Made by a program: the position numbers and the translations under genes. Below the pieces are notes generated by a model, which saw only the letters and a list, made by a program, of their open reading frames with translations, was not told where the DNA came from and ran no database searches. This document shows, piece by piece, positions 25,361-34,315 of a stretch of 64,000 nt of DNA (the stretch's first letter is position 1; each line of letters opens with the position of its first letter). The DNA is from Jejuia pallidilutea (GTDB lineage: Bacteria > Bacteroidota > Bacteroidia > Flavobacteriales > Flavobacteriaceae): assembly GCF_002973595.1 (NCBI RefSeq), contig NZ_PVEO01000008.1, positions 62,001 through 126,000 on the forward strand. The letters run 5' to 3'.

Positions 25361-26611
25361 ATGAAACAACTAATCCTTATTTTTACTATGTTAATGGCGT
25401 TACCCAGTATTGCACAACAAAACATTACGCTAGAGAAGTGTTACCAATTAGTGAAGGATAATTATCCTTTGGCAAAACAAACTCAATTATTAGATGCCCA
25501 AAATAAATTAGAAAAAGAGGTTGTTTTAACATCTAAATTGCCACAATTTAGTTTAGATGCGCAAGCTACCTATCAATCTGATGTGATTGAAATACCTATT
25601 CCTAATACAAATATAGAGCCGCTAAACAAAGACCAATATCGAGCTACTGTTTCGGTTAATCAATTGATTTATAATGGAGGCGTAATTAACGCTTCTTTAG
25701 ATTTAAAATCGGCACAGCTTAAAACCAAACAAAAACAGGTGGAGGTTAGCTTGTACCAGCTAAAACAGCATATTAATCAACTCTATTTTTCTATTTTATT
25801 AGCTCAAGAATCCCAAGAGTTGTTAAGTGCCAAAAAAGTTCAACTACAAGCCAAATTAAAAGAAGTACAATCGGGTATAACATATGGTACTATTATATCA
25901 TCTTCTGATAAAGTTTTGGAAGCTGAATTGTTAAAAATAAATCAACAATCCCAAGAATTACTTAGCAATAAAGAGGTACTTATTGAAACGCTTTCTAGCC
26001 TAATCCATCAGCCATTAAATATTTCTACACAATTTCAAAAACCATTGTTAGAAATCAATATACAAACCGATTTGGTACGTCCGGAACTGGATTTGTTTCA
26101 ACTTAAAAAAGAGGAAATTACAACTTCAGAAAGTTTACTGTCTAAACAAAACGCACCAAAATTATTAGGTTTTGCCATAGGCGGTTATGGTAATCCTGGG
26201 TTAAATATGCTAGATAATTCATTTCAAACATTTTACACGGTAGGTGTTAAGTTAAATTGGAATATTTTTAACTGGAACTCGATTAAAAAACAACGACAAT
26301 CTTTAGCCATAAATAAAGATGTTTTAGAGACCCAAGCTGAAACATTTAAGCTAAATACAAACATTGAGCTAAACCAACAACAAAAGGAAATTAACAAAAT
26401 AGAGGGATTTATCATTTCCGATTTAGAAATAATAAACCTTAGAAAAGCAGTGTTGCAAACTGCAGACTCCCAACTTAAAAATGGTGTTATTACTTCTTCA
26501 GCCTACATTACCGAACTTACCAATTTATATGAAGATGAAAACACTTTACTAAAACATAAAATTCAGCTACAACTAGCAAAAGCAAACTATAATATTATAA
26601 AAGGACAATAA
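25361..26611 (+). CDS. TolC family outer membrane efflux protein (ABC system)
   Basis: The protein has 416 residues with a signal peptide ending at IAQQ. The two OEP repeats of coiled-coil helices and beta strands are visible, for example QLKQHINQLYFSILLAQESQ and the final LTNLYEDENTLLKHKIQLQLAKANY. It is shorter than E. coli TolC, as is usual in Bacteroidetes. It forms the outer channel for the ABC pump downstream; the adaptor begins after 11 bases. Confidence 0.92.
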   Translation: MKQLILIFTMLMALPSIAQQNITLEKCYQLVKDNYPLAKQTQLLDAQNKLEKEVVLTSKLPQFSLDAQATYQSDVIEIPIPNTNIEPLNKDQYRATVSVNQLIYNGGVINASLDLKSAQLKTKQKQVEVSLYQLKQHINQLYFSILLAQESQELLSAKKVQLQAKLKEVQSGITYGTIISSSDKVLEAELLKINQQSQELLSNKEVLIETLSSLIHQPLNISTQFQKPLLEINIQTDLVRPELDLFQLKKEEITTSESLLSKQNAPKLLGFAIGGYGNPGLNMLDNSFQTFYTVGVKLNWNIFNWNSIKKQRQSLAINKDVLETQAETFKLNTNIELNQQQKEINKIEGFIISDLEIINLRKAVLQTADSQLKNGVITSSAYITELTNLYEDENTLLKHKIQLQLAKANYNIIKGQ

Positions 26612-26622
26612 CGATTTAAAAA

Positions 26623-27516
26623 ATGAAAAACTTCACATACATTGTAATAATAAGCATTATGGCTTACAGCTTAATTTCTTGTGGCAATAACGGCGAAAAA
26701 GCCAATGGTTATGGAAATTTTGAAGCGACCGAAATTACCATTTCAGCCGAAAATAACGGTAAGTTAATGCAGTTTAGCCTAGATGAAGGGCAAGTGCTAA
26801 AAACAAACCAATTTATTGGCTATATCGATACTATTCCGTTGTTTTTAAAACGAGAGCAATTAAAAGTATCTAAAGCAGTTATTAGTTCAAAATCCAAAGG
26901 TGTGTTGTCACAAATTGCAGTGTTAAATTCTAAATTAAAAATGGCAAAAACCAACAAGGAAAGAGTTGTAAACTTAATTAAGGACAATGCTGCAACCCAA
27001 AAACAACTAGATGATATTACAGGCGAAATAGATGTTATAAAAAACCAAATTAGAAGTGTTGAAATACAAAATGCACCTGTTGTTAATGAGTTAAAATCTA
27101 TAGATGTACAACTAAAACAAATAGACGACCAAATTCAGAAAAGTAAAATTATAAATCCAGAAAACGGAACGGTTTTAACCAAATATGCAGAACCAAACGA
27201 GATTACTGCATTTGGAAAACCATTGTACAAAATAGCCAATTTAAATACCATGCAATTGCGGGTTTATATTAGTGAAACTCAATTGGCCAACATAAAGATA
27301 GGGCAAGAGGTTACTGTTAAAATTGACGATGCTGAAACGATGAAATCTTACCAAGGCACTGTATCTTGGATAGCTTCGGAAGCAGAGTTTACACCCAAAA
27401 TAATACAGACCAAAGAAGAACGTGTGGCATTGGTATATGCTGTAAAAATAGATGTAAAAAATGATGGAAGCTTAAAAATAGGCATGCCTGCAGAAATGTG
27501 GCTAACACGTAAATAA
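26623..27516 (+). CDS. HlyD family periplasmic adaptor (YbhG-like lipoprotein)
   Basis: The protein has 297 residues. The lipoprotein signal ends at Cys20 (SLISC). A biotinyl-lipoyl half-motif (NFEATEITISAENNGKLMQF), a coiled-coil hairpin (about 75-170) and a return half (INPENGTVLTKYAEPNEI) follow, then a beta-barrel domain. It bridges the ABC permeases and the TolC protein. Its TAA overlaps the start of the first ATPase (TAATG), showing translational coupling. Confidence 0.91.
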   Translation: MKNFTYIVIISIMAYSLISCGNNGEKANGYGNFEATEITISAENNGKLMQFSLDEGQVLKTNQFIGYIDTIPLFLKREQLKVSKAVISSKSKGVLSQIAVLNSKLKMAKTNKERVVNLIKDNAATQKQLDDITGEIDVIKNQIRSVEIQNAPVVNELKSIDVQLKQIDDQIQKSKIINPENGTVLTKYAEPNEITAFGKPLYKIANLNTMQLRVYISETQLANIKIGQEVTVKIDDAETMKSYQGTVSWIASEAEFTPKIIQTKEERVALVYAVKIDVKNDGSLKIGMPAEMWLTRK

Positions 27517-28418
27517 TGAGCATTAATATTTCTAACATATCAAAATCATACAAAAAAGTAAAAGCCTTACAAAATATTTCCTTTAAGGTAGAAACAGGCG
27601 AGCTTTTTGGACTTATAGGACCTGATGGTGCGGGAAAAACAACGTTGTTCAGAATTTTAACCACACTTTTAATTGCCAATAAGGGTACAGCCAAAGTTGC
27701 TGGTTTTGATGTGGTTTCAGATTATAAAAACATTAGAAATAGTGTTGGCTATATGCCTGGGAAATTTTCGCTGTACCAAGATTTAACCATAGAAGAAAAC
27801 CTTGAGTTTTTTGCTACAATATTTGGAACAACCGTTGAAGAAAACTACGATTTAATCAAGGACATCTACATGCAAATAGAACCTTTTAAAACTAGAAGAG
27901 CTGGTAAATTATCAGGAGGAATGAAACAAAAATTAGCGTTGTGCTGTGCCCTAATCCATAAACCTAAAGTATTGTTTTTAGACGAGCCAACAACTGGCGT
28001 AGATCCCGTTTCTAGAAAAGAATTTTGGGAAATGCTAAAACGACTGCAACAAAAAAATATTACCATTTTAGTATCTACACCTTATATGGACGAAGCCGCT
28101 TTATGCGATAGAATTGCCCTTATTCAAAACGGAAAAATACTAGAAATTGATACACCAGAAGCTATTGTAAAACATAATCCAAATCAAATTTATAATGTAA
28201 GTGCAGATAATATGTATAAGCTCATCAATAGTTTAAAAACTTATAAGCACAACCATAGCGTGTACCCTTTTGGCGAGTTTGTACATTATACAGACCGTAG
28301 AACAGATTTTAACCCTAAAGCGTTAAAAGTGTATTTAGAATCTCAAAATTTATCAAACATACACATTAATAAAACTGTAGCAACTATTGAGGATACCTTT
28401 ATGGAATTGGCGAAATAA
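27516..28418 (+). CDS. ABC transporter ATPase 1 (YbhF N-terminal half type)
   Basis: A 300-residue ATPase with Walker A GPDGAGKTT near 36-44, signature LSGGMKQKL near 132-140 and Walker B VLFLDEPTTGVDP near 155-167. The Asp in the Walker A loop is typical of YbhF-type pumps. In E. coli both nucleotide-binding domains are fused in YbhF; here they are separate genes. A palindromic repeat copy separates it from ATPase 2. Confidence 0.93.
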   Translation: MSINISNISKSYKKVKALQNISFKVETGELFGLIGPDGAGKTTLFRILTTLLIANKGTAKVAGFDVVSDYKNIRNSVGYMPGKFSLYQDLTIEENLEFFATIFGTTVEENYDLIKDIYMQIEPFKTRRAGKLSGGMKQKLALCCALIHKPKVLFLDEPTTGVDPVSRKEFWEMLKRLQQKNITILVSTPYMDEAALCDRIALIQNGKILEIDTPEAIVKHNPNQIYNVSADNMYKLINSLKTYKHNHSVYPFGEFVHYTDRRTDFNPKALKVYLESQNLSNIHINKTVATIEDTFMELAK

Positions 28419-28427
28419 AAACCAGAC

Positions 28428-28455
28428 CTAACAGGTTTTATAAACCTTGTAGCTG
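28428..28455. repeat. Divergent copy of the CCTGCAAGGTTTT palindromic repeat
   Basis: AACAGGTTTTATAAACCTTGTAG resembles the repeat at 30446-30473, with a degraded left arm. It fills the gap between the two ATPase genes. Confidence 0.5.
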
Positions 28456-28467
28456 TAAACATCAAAG

Positions 28468-29196
28468 ATGAATAAAAACAAAGTTATACAAGTAGAAGAA
28501 TTAACCAAAATGTTTGGTGATTTTGCAGCTGTAAATGCTATTACATTTAACGTTGAAAAAGGCGAAATATTTGGATTTCTTGGTGCAAACGGAGCAGGAA
28601 AAACCACTGCTATGAAAATGTTGATAGGCATTTCTAAACCAACCTCTGGAAAAGCAGCGGTTGCTGGATATGATGTTTTTACTAATGCCGAAGACATTAA
28701 AAAAAGTATTGGCTATATGAGCCAGAAATTTGCCTTGTACGACGATTTAACGGTAAAAGAAAACATTACCTTTTTTGGAGGGATATATGGGCTATCTAGA
28801 AAACAGATTAAAGAAAAGTCAAAAGTTTTAATAGAAGAATTAGGTTTAGAAAACGTAGCTAACAAACTCGTTGGCGCATTACCACTAGGTTGGAAACAAA
28901 AACTATCCTTTTCGGTAGCCTTACTTCACGATCCAAAAATTGTGTTTTTAGATGAGCCAACAGGAGGTGTAGACCCTATTACTAGGCGTCAGTTTTGGGA
29001 AATGATTTATAAAGCTGCCCACAATGGTACAACGGTATTTGTTACTACGCACTATATGGATGAAGCAGAATATTGCGATCGTGTTTCCATAATGGTTAAC
29101 GGTAAAATAGAAGCATTGAACACACCAAAAAAACTTAAAGAATATTTTAAAGTAGATAATATGAATGATGTGTTTTTAAAATTGGCAAGAGAATGA
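28468..29196 (+). CDS. ABC transporter ATPase 2 (YbhF C-terminal half type)
   Basis: A 242-residue ATPase with Walker A GANGAGKTT near 36-44 and Walker B IVFLDEPTGGVDP. The signature motif is altered to LPLGWKQKL in place of LSGGxxQ, which is typical of the second half of YbhF proteins. With ATPase 1 it probably forms an asymmetric heterodimer with one canonical and one degenerate site. Confidence 0.93.
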   Translation: MNKNKVIQVEELTKMFGDFAAVNAITFNVEKGEIFGFLGANGAGKTTAMKMLIGISKPTSGKAAVAGYDVFTNAEDIKKSIGYMSQKFALYDDLTVKENITFFGGIYGLSRKQIKEKSKVLIEELGLENVANKLVGALPLGWKQKLSFSVALLHDPKIVFLDEPTGGVDPITRRQFWEMIYKAAHNGTTVFVTTHYMDEAEYCDRVSIMVNGKIEALNTPKKLKEYFKVDNMNDVFLKLARE

Positions 29197-29300
29197 AAAA
29201 GAGTTTTCAGTTACAGTCACAGTTTACAATTTTAAAAAACTTTGAGCATCTCTGTGTAACAGAAAAAACTTATTAAAATAAAAAAGATTACTAATTTAAA

Positions 29301-29325
29301 AGATTCCTGCCTTCGCAGGAACATG
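29301..29325. repeat. TTCCTGC-CTTC-GCAGGAA hairpin repeat beside a start codon
   Basis: A perfect 7-bp stem (29304-29310 with 29315-29321) with a CTTC loop lies six bases before the ATG of the permease gene. Hairpins of this kind recur in flavobacterial intergenic DNA. The place of the ribosome binding site is thus partly inside the hairpin. Confidence 0.6.
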
Positions 29326-29327
29326 AG

Positions 29328-30434
29328 ATGAAAAGATTCATAGGTTTTATAAAAAAAGAATTTTACCATATTTTTAGGGATAGACGCTCCTTGTTTATTC
29401 TTTTCGGTATGCCTATTGCGCAAATTATGCTCTTTGGTTTTGCTATTACCAACGAGATCAATAATGTAGATATCGCAATCTTAGACCATTCAAAAGATGC
29501 TACAACAGAAGCGATTATCAATAAAATTTCAGCATCAACATATTTCAGCATCAATGAGGTTATAACAAAAGAATCTGATATCGAAACCATCTTTAAAAAA
29601 GGGAAAATTAAAGCTGTTTTAAATTTTGAGAAAGATTTTAGTAAAAATCTCATTAAAGAGCATAATGCAACACTACAGATTATTACCGATGCAACAGATC
29701 CAAATACTGCAAATACCATAAGTAATTACATAAATGCCATACTTCAGCAATATCAAAAAGAATTAAACAAAGACGTTAAATTGGCTTATCAAATTATACC
29801 ACAAACGCGTATGGTCTATAATCGCGAGTTAAAGAGTGTATATATGTTTGTACCTGGTGTAATGACCATAATTTTAATGTTAGTCTCTGCTATGATGACG
29901 TCTATTTCCATTACACGCGAAAAGGAATTAGGAACTATGGAAATCCTTTTGGTTTCGCCGTTAAAACCCTTTCAGGTAATTGTTGGTAAAGTGTTTCCGT
30001 ATATTTTCCTTTCCATTATCAATGCAGTGGTTATTGTAATGCTTAGCATTTTCATTTTTAAAATGCCAGTTCAGGGAAGCCTTTTTTTATTGGCTTTAGA
30101 AAGTATATTGTTTATTGTAAGTGCGTTGGCTTTGGGTATTTTAATTTCAACCATTTCGGCTACTCAACAAACCGCTATGATGATTTCCTTAATGGGCTTA
30201 ATGCTTCCAGTTATTTTGCTTTCGGGTTTTATTTTTCCTATTTCTAGTATGCCTTTACCATTACAGATTATTAGCAATATTATTCCTGCTAAATGGTTTG
30301 TAATCATTATTAAAGGAATTATGCTAAAAGGTGTTGGTCTTCAATTTATATGGAAGGAAACTTTGATTTTAGTAGGTATGACGGTCTTTTTTATTGCCTT
30401 GAGTGTCAAGAAGTATAAAATAAGACTGGAGTAA
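29328..30434 (+). CDS. ABC-2 type permease 1 (YbhS/YbhR-like)
   Basis: Inner-membrane permease of 368 residues with one N-terminal helix, a large periplasmic domain (about 45-175) and five C-terminal helices. The conserved ITREKELGTMEILLVSPLKPFQVIVGKVFPY block lies near 200-230. It pairs with permease 2 downstream. Start is after a hairpin repeat. Confidence 0.93.
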   Translation: MKRFIGFIKKEFYHIFRDRRSLFILFGMPIAQIMLFGFAITNEINNVDIAILDHSKDATTEAIINKISASTYFSINEVITKESDIETIFKKGKIKAVLNFEKDFSKNLIKEHNATLQIITDATDPNTANTISNYINAILQQYQKELNKDVKLAYQIIPQTRMVYNRELKSVYMFVPGVMTIILMLVSAMMTSISITREKELGTMEILLVSPLKPFQVIVGKVFPYIFLSIINAVVIVMLSIFIFKMPVQGSLFLLALESILFIVSALALGILISTISATQQTAMMISLMGLMLPVILLSGFIFPISSMPLPLQIISNIIPAKWFVIIIKGIMLKGVGLQFIWKETLILVGMTVFFIALSVKKYKIRLE

Positions 30435-30445
30435 AAAATAATTAT

Positions 30446-30473
30446 CCTGCAAGGTTTTAAAAAACCTTGTAGG
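30446..30473. repeat. Palindromic repeat CCTGCAAGGTTTT
   Basis: CCTGCAAGGTTTT (30446-30458) and AAAACCTTGTAGG (30461-30473) form a 13-bp arm pair with a single mismatch of G-T type. Related copies lie at 36805, 40406 and 40452, and a degraded copy at 28428. Confidence 0.72.
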
Positions 30474-30541
30474 GATCAATAAAAAATAAAGAGATTCCCA
30501 CTAAAGTTTATCTTGAGTGGAGTCCAAAGGTGGGAAATGAT

Positions 30542-31663
30542 ATGAAAACAATATTATATATCGTACAAAAGGAATTCAAGCAAATCTTTAGAAATAAAGG
30601 CATGCTACCTATCATTTTTGTATTGCCGTTATTACAACTTGTAATATTATCTAATGCAGCTACTTTTGAAGTAAAAAATATAAAATTTGGCTATGTGGAT
30701 AATGACCGTACAACTACTTCTAGAGCTTTAACTGAAAAATTTACTGCCTCAACCTATTTTAATGTACTCACCAATTTTACTTCATTAAACAAAGCAAGTG
30801 CAGCAATGTTAAAAGGGGAAATAGATGTGGTTTTAGAAATTCCTAACCATTTTGAGCGTGATTTACAAAAAGAAAAATATAACAATTTAGGCGTTACTAT
30901 AAATGCTATAGATGGAGCTGCTGCAGGTGTAGAAAACGTCTATATAACACAGATTATTCAACGTTTTAATCAAAACTTAAAAGTAAATTTAGTACAGATT
31001 CCAGATCAACAAATTCAACCAATAAACATAAAAACCATTCCCTTGTTCTGGTATAACGAAACCTTAAATTACAAAACTTTTATGGTACCAGGTATATTGG
31101 TGTTATTGGTTACTATGATTACATTGTTTTTATCTGGAATGAATATTGTTCGCGAAAAGGAAATTGGCACTTTAGAGCAAATAAATGTTACACCAATTAA
31201 AAAGAGCCAATTCATTGTGGGTAAGCTGTTTCCGTTTTGGGTTATTGGTATAGGCCTGTTAACCATAGGCTTAATACTTGCAAAAGTTATTTTTAACATC
31301 CCAATGATAGGCAGTTTACTACTCATGTATTTATACACGTCCATCTATATTTTTGTGGTCTTAGGCATAGGGTTATTTATTTCTAATTTTACGGAAACAC
31401 AACAACAAGCTATGTTTATTTCGTGGTTTTTTGTTGTTGTTTTTATTTTAATGAGTGGACTATTTACACCAATTGAAAGCATGCCAAAATGGGCGCAACT
31501 GATTACGGAATTTAATCCAATAAAATATTTTGTAGAAGTAATGCGTATGGTAATGCTTAAAGGGTCTGGATTTTTAGACATACTTCCACAACTTTTAAAA
31601 ACAGCGCTTTATGCTTTTGTAATAAATGGATTAGCAGTGTGGAGTTACAAGAAAACAAATTGA
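30542..31663 (+). CDS. ABC-2 type permease 2 (YbhR-like)
   Basis: The second permease, 373 residues from ATG 30542 (MKTILYIVQKEFKQIFRNKG). It has the same plan as permease 1: a first helix, a periplasmic domain and five helices, with REKEIGTLEQINVTPIKKSQFIVGKLFPF. A GTG twelve bases upstream (30530) is in frame but lies in the arm of a TTCCCAC/GTGGGAA hairpin. The gene ends the TetR operon. Confidence 0.92.
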   Translation: MKTILYIVQKEFKQIFRNKGMLPIIFVLPLLQLVILSNAATFEVKNIKFGYVDNDRTTTSRALTEKFTASTYFNVLTNFTSLNKASAAMLKGEIDVVLEIPNHFERDLQKEKYNNLGVTINAIDGAAAGVENVYITQIIQRFNQNLKVNLVQIPDQQIQPINIKTIPLFWYNETLNYKTFMVPGILVLLVTMITLFLSGMNIVREKEIGTLEQINVTPIKKSQFIVGKLFPFWVIGIGLLTIGLILAKVIFNIPMIGSLLLMYLYTSIYIFVVLGIGLFISNFTETQQQAMFISWFFVVVFILMSGLFTPIESMPKWAQLITEFNPIKYFVEVMRMVMLKGSGFLDILPQLLKTALYAFVINGLAVWSYKKTN

Positions 31664-31672
31664 ATGGGTTGT

Positions 31673-31686
31673 GTAACATTGGTTAC
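31673..31686. promoter_or_regulatory. Crp/Fnr-type dyad upstream of SQR
   Basis: GTAAC-ATTG-GTTAC, a perfect dyad, 21 bases before a TAATCTTTA box at 31708. The predicted transcript has a leader of about 100 bases. Confidence 0.7.
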
Positions 31687-31817
31687 TGTTTAACTACTTA
31701 AAAAGTATAATCTTTATGTTGTGGATAAGGTGTACTTATAAAAAGTTTGTCAAATTGATGAATATCATTTTTCAATACTGTTTATTCATATAAATTCACA
31801 AAACCAAATCATAACAA

Positions 31818-33275
31818 ATGGCTAAAATTGTAGTTTTAGGCGCCGGAATTTCTGGGCATGTAGCAGCGTCTCATTTAAGACGAAAGCTATCAAAAGCACA
31901 CGAAGTGGTAGTAGTGTCGCCAAACAGCAACTACCAATGGATTCCTTCAAACATCTGGGTTGGTATTGGTAGAATGAAATCTAATAGCATTTTATTTCCT
32001 CTAGCGCCATTATACAAAAAGAAAAATATTGGTTATAAACAAGCCAAAGCGGTTTCGTTTTATCCTGAAGGCGATAAAAGCGAAAAAAAACCTTATGTAT
32101 TGGCAGAATATGTTACAGGCGATAAACAAGGGAAACGAGAAAAAGTAACCTATGATTATTTGATAAATGCAACTGGACCAAAATTAAACTTTGAAGCTAC
32201 TGAAGGTTTAATTCCTGGGAAAAACAAAATATATTCAGTATGTACCTACACACACGCAGATCATGCTTGGGAAGGTTTAAATGAGGTGATTCAGCAAATG
32301 AAAGCTGGTAAAAAAGCTAAAATTTTAATAGGAACTGGGCACGCTAAATCCACATGTCAAGGTGCAGCTTTTGAGTATATCTTAAATGTTGAACAAGAAC
32401 TACGGAAACATAAAGTGCGTGACATGGCTGAAATTACTTGGATTTCTAATGAGTATCAACTAGGCGATTTCGGAATGGATGGTATGTTGTTAAGCTATGG
32501 CAGCATGACCATGAAATCGCATGAAATGGTTGAAATGATTTTTGAAGACCGAGATATTAAATGGATAACAGGTGCAGGTGTTTATAAAATTGAAGATGGC
32601 GTAGCGTATTATGAAACTTTAAGTGGCGATTATAAAATTGAAACCTTTGATTTTGCAATGCTTATTCCTGCATTTTCTGGCCATGGTTTTAAAGCTTATG
32701 ATAAAAATGAAAACGACATCACAGATAAATTATTTAAAGGTTTTATGATTGTAGATGCCGATTATTCCTCTAAACCATACGAAGAGTGGTCTGTTCAAGA
32801 TTGGCCAGAAACCTATCAAAATCCTAGCTATAAAAACATATTTGCACCAGGTATAGCATTTGCACCGCCACATGCCATTTCTAAACCAAGGCAAAGTAAA
32901 AACGGAACAGTAATTTCGCCCTCGCCACCGCGAACAGGTATGCCTTCTGGGATTACAGCCAAATTAGTGGCAGATAATATAATAGATAGTATAAAATTTA
33001 AAACAGAATCGTTACAACATAAAGGTAGTTTGGGTAATATGGGAGCAGCTTGCATAGCATCGGCTGGTTTTGGAATGACCTCAGGAAGTGGAGTGAGCAT
33101 AACCACATTTCCAATTGTGCCAGATTACCAAAAATACCCTAATACCCAAGGCCGACAATTAGGTAAAACCTTTGGAGCAATTGGTCTAGCAGGCCATTGG
33201 TTAAAATTGGCCTTACACCACGCATTTATTTATAAGGCAAAAATGCATCCATTTTGGTGGTTAATTCCAGAATAA
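31818..33275 (+). CDS. sqr: Sulfide:quinone oxidoreductase (FAD-dependent)
   Basis: A flavoprotein of 485 residues that oxidises sulfide and passes electrons to the quinone pool at the membrane surface. The FAD-binding start VVLGAGISGHVAASHL is intact. Three cysteines stand at positions expected for the catalytic and persulfide-relay role: C142 (SVCTYTHA), C180 (HAKSTCQGAAF) and C412 (MGAACIASAG). The C-terminal amphipathic segment (LALHHAFIYKAKMHPFWWLIPE) would dock to the membrane. A 45-codon gene follows after 12 bases. Membership in the SQR group is well supported; the subtype is not assigned. Confidence 0.9.
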   Translation: MAKIVVLGAGISGHVAASHLRRKLSKAHEVVVVSPNSNYQWIPSNIWVGIGRMKSNSILFPLAPLYKKKNIGYKQAKAVSFYPEGDKSEKKPYVLAEYVTGDKQGKREKVTYDYLINATGPKLNFEATEGLIPGKNKIYSVCTYTHADHAWEGLNEVIQQMKAGKKAKILIGTGHAKSTCQGAAFEYILNVEQELRKHKVRDMAEITWISNEYQLGDFGMDGMLLSYGSMTMKSHEMVEMIFEDRDIKWITGAGVYKIEDGVAYYETLSGDYKIETFDFAMLIPAFSGHGFKAYDKNENDITDKLFKGFMIVDADYSSKPYEEWSVQDWPETYQNPSYKNIFAPGIAFAPPHAISKPRQSKNGTVISPSPPRTGMPSGITAKLVADNIIDSIKFKTESLQHKGSLGNMGAACIASAGFGMTSGSGVSITTFPIVPDYQKYPNTQGRQLGKTFGAIGLAGHWLKLALHHAFIYKAKMHPFWWLIPE

Positions 33276-33287
33276 AAAAATAAAATC

Positions 33288-33425
33288 ATGACACAGAGAA
33301 TTTCAAAATATCAAAGATTTAAAATGATGAATCCTATCCTTCAGTTTTTCAAATTTATTTATCTGAGCATAAAAATTATGATAATTGTGGCTGGAGGACA
33401 TGGAGGCACTCGAAAAGTAAACTGA
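33288..33425 (+). CDS. 45-residue SQR-linked microprotein
   Basis: A complete ATG frame 12 bases after sqr. The product has a basic N-terminus, a hydrophobic middle (NPILQFFKFIYLSIKIMIIV, about residues 15-34) and a glycine-rich tail AGGHGGTRKVN. It looks like a one-helix membrane peptide. I recall similar peptides beside SQR genes in Bacteroidetes but cannot verify. A role as a small SQR subunit or membrane anchor is plausible and unproven. Confidence 0.7.
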   Translation: MTQRISKYQRFKMMNPILQFFKFIYLSIKIMIIVAGGHGGTRKVN

Positions 33426-33480
33426 TGTGATTGTCGGTTTTTGGTTGGTTAATAAAGACGCTAGTTAAATTTAGTGTCTT

Positions 33481-33513
33481 AAAAAGAGAGTTTTTTTAAG
33501 CTCTCTTTTTTTT
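33481..33513 (+). terminator. Terminator after the SQR unit
   Basis: AAAAAGAGAG (33481-33490) pairs with CTCTCTTTTT (33501-33510), followed by more T residues. It closes the sqr-microprotein unit just before the DUF2202 promoter. Confidence 0.87.
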
Positions 33514-33522
33514 GTTTTATGT

Positions 33523-33536
33523 GTAACATAAGTTAC
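33523..33536. promoter_or_regulatory. Crp/Fnr-type dyad upstream of DUF2202
   Basis: GTAAC-ATAA-GTTAC, a perfect dyad, 22 bases before TAATTTTA (33559-33566) and 54 bases before the ATG at 33591. Confidence 0.72.
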
Positions 33537-33590
33537 TGGATATCTATTTCTTATTGCCTAATTTTAAAAGTGATTTTTAAATTAAATAAC

Positions 33591-34232
33591 ATGAAAAATT
33601 CAGTTTTAAGGCATTTTGCTATCGTTTTAATGCTAGTTACATTTTTTTACGCTTGTAGCAATAACAATGACGATATTGAAAATACCGATGTTAACAATAA
33701 TGATATTACTGATGAAGTGTTAACAGACGCAGACGAAGTTGCCTTACTGTTTATGTTAGAAGAAGAAAAGTTGGCAAGAGATACCTATGCTTATCTATAC
33801 AATTTATGGTCTATAAAACAATTTGCAAATATTAAAAAAAGCGAACAAACCCATATGAACGCAATTGAGGATTTATTGGTTAAATACAATGTGGCGTATG
33901 CAATTTTACCAGATGGAGTATTTAATAATAAAGATTTGCAAGACCTCTACAATCAGTTTGTGATTAACGGGGCTATAGATAAAGTTAATGCATTTAAAAT
34001 TGGTGCCACAATAGAGGATTTGGATATTGTAGATTTACAAACCCTAATTAACAATACTGAAACCACTAGTATTATTTCTGTGTTTAAAAATCTGCAATGT
34101 GGTTCTCGCAACCATTTAAGGAGTTTTATTACAGGCTTAAAAAATGCAGGAGGCACTTATATACCACAATTTTTAACTCAAGCAGAGTATGATGCTATTC
34201 TATTGGAAGATAACGAAAAATGCAATCAATAG
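33591..34232 (+). CDS. DUF2202 ferritin-like lipoprotein
   Basis: From ATG 33591 the protein has 213 residues, with a lipobox ending at Cys22 (FFYAC). The DUF2202 domain has paired helices with possible di-metal ligands: MLEEEKLARDTYAYLY near 54-69 and KKSEQTHMNAIEDLL near 83-97. The upstream in-frame start at 33519 falls in the regulatory dyad and is rejected. The family is ferritin-like, so metal or redox chemistry is likely; the reaction is unknown. It is transcribed alone between two dyad-bearing promoters. Confidence 0.86.
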   Translation: MKNSVLRHFAIVLMLVTFFYACSNNNDDIENTDVNNNDITDEVLTDADEVALLFMLEEEKLARDTYAYLYNLWSIKQFANIKKSEQTHMNAIEDLLVKYNVAYAILPDGVFNNKDLQDLYNQFVINGAIDKVNAFKIGATIEDLDIVDLQTLINNTETTSIISVFKNLQCGSRNHLRSFITGLKNAGGTYIPQFLTQAEYDAILLEDNEKCNQ

Positions 34233-34252
34233 TTTACTTTATTTTTTCTTTA

Positions 34253-34266
34253 GTAACATAGGTTAC
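34253..34266. promoter_or_regulatory. Crp/Fnr-type dyad upstream of the TolC-RND operon
   Basis: GTAAC-ATAG-GTTAC, a perfect dyad, 22 bases before TATTTTTG (34289-34296), which puts its centre at about -41. Confidence 0.74.
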
Positions 34267-34315
34267 TAACCATCATTTTTTATCGCTCTATTTTTGTTTC
34301 AGAATTAATCGAGAC

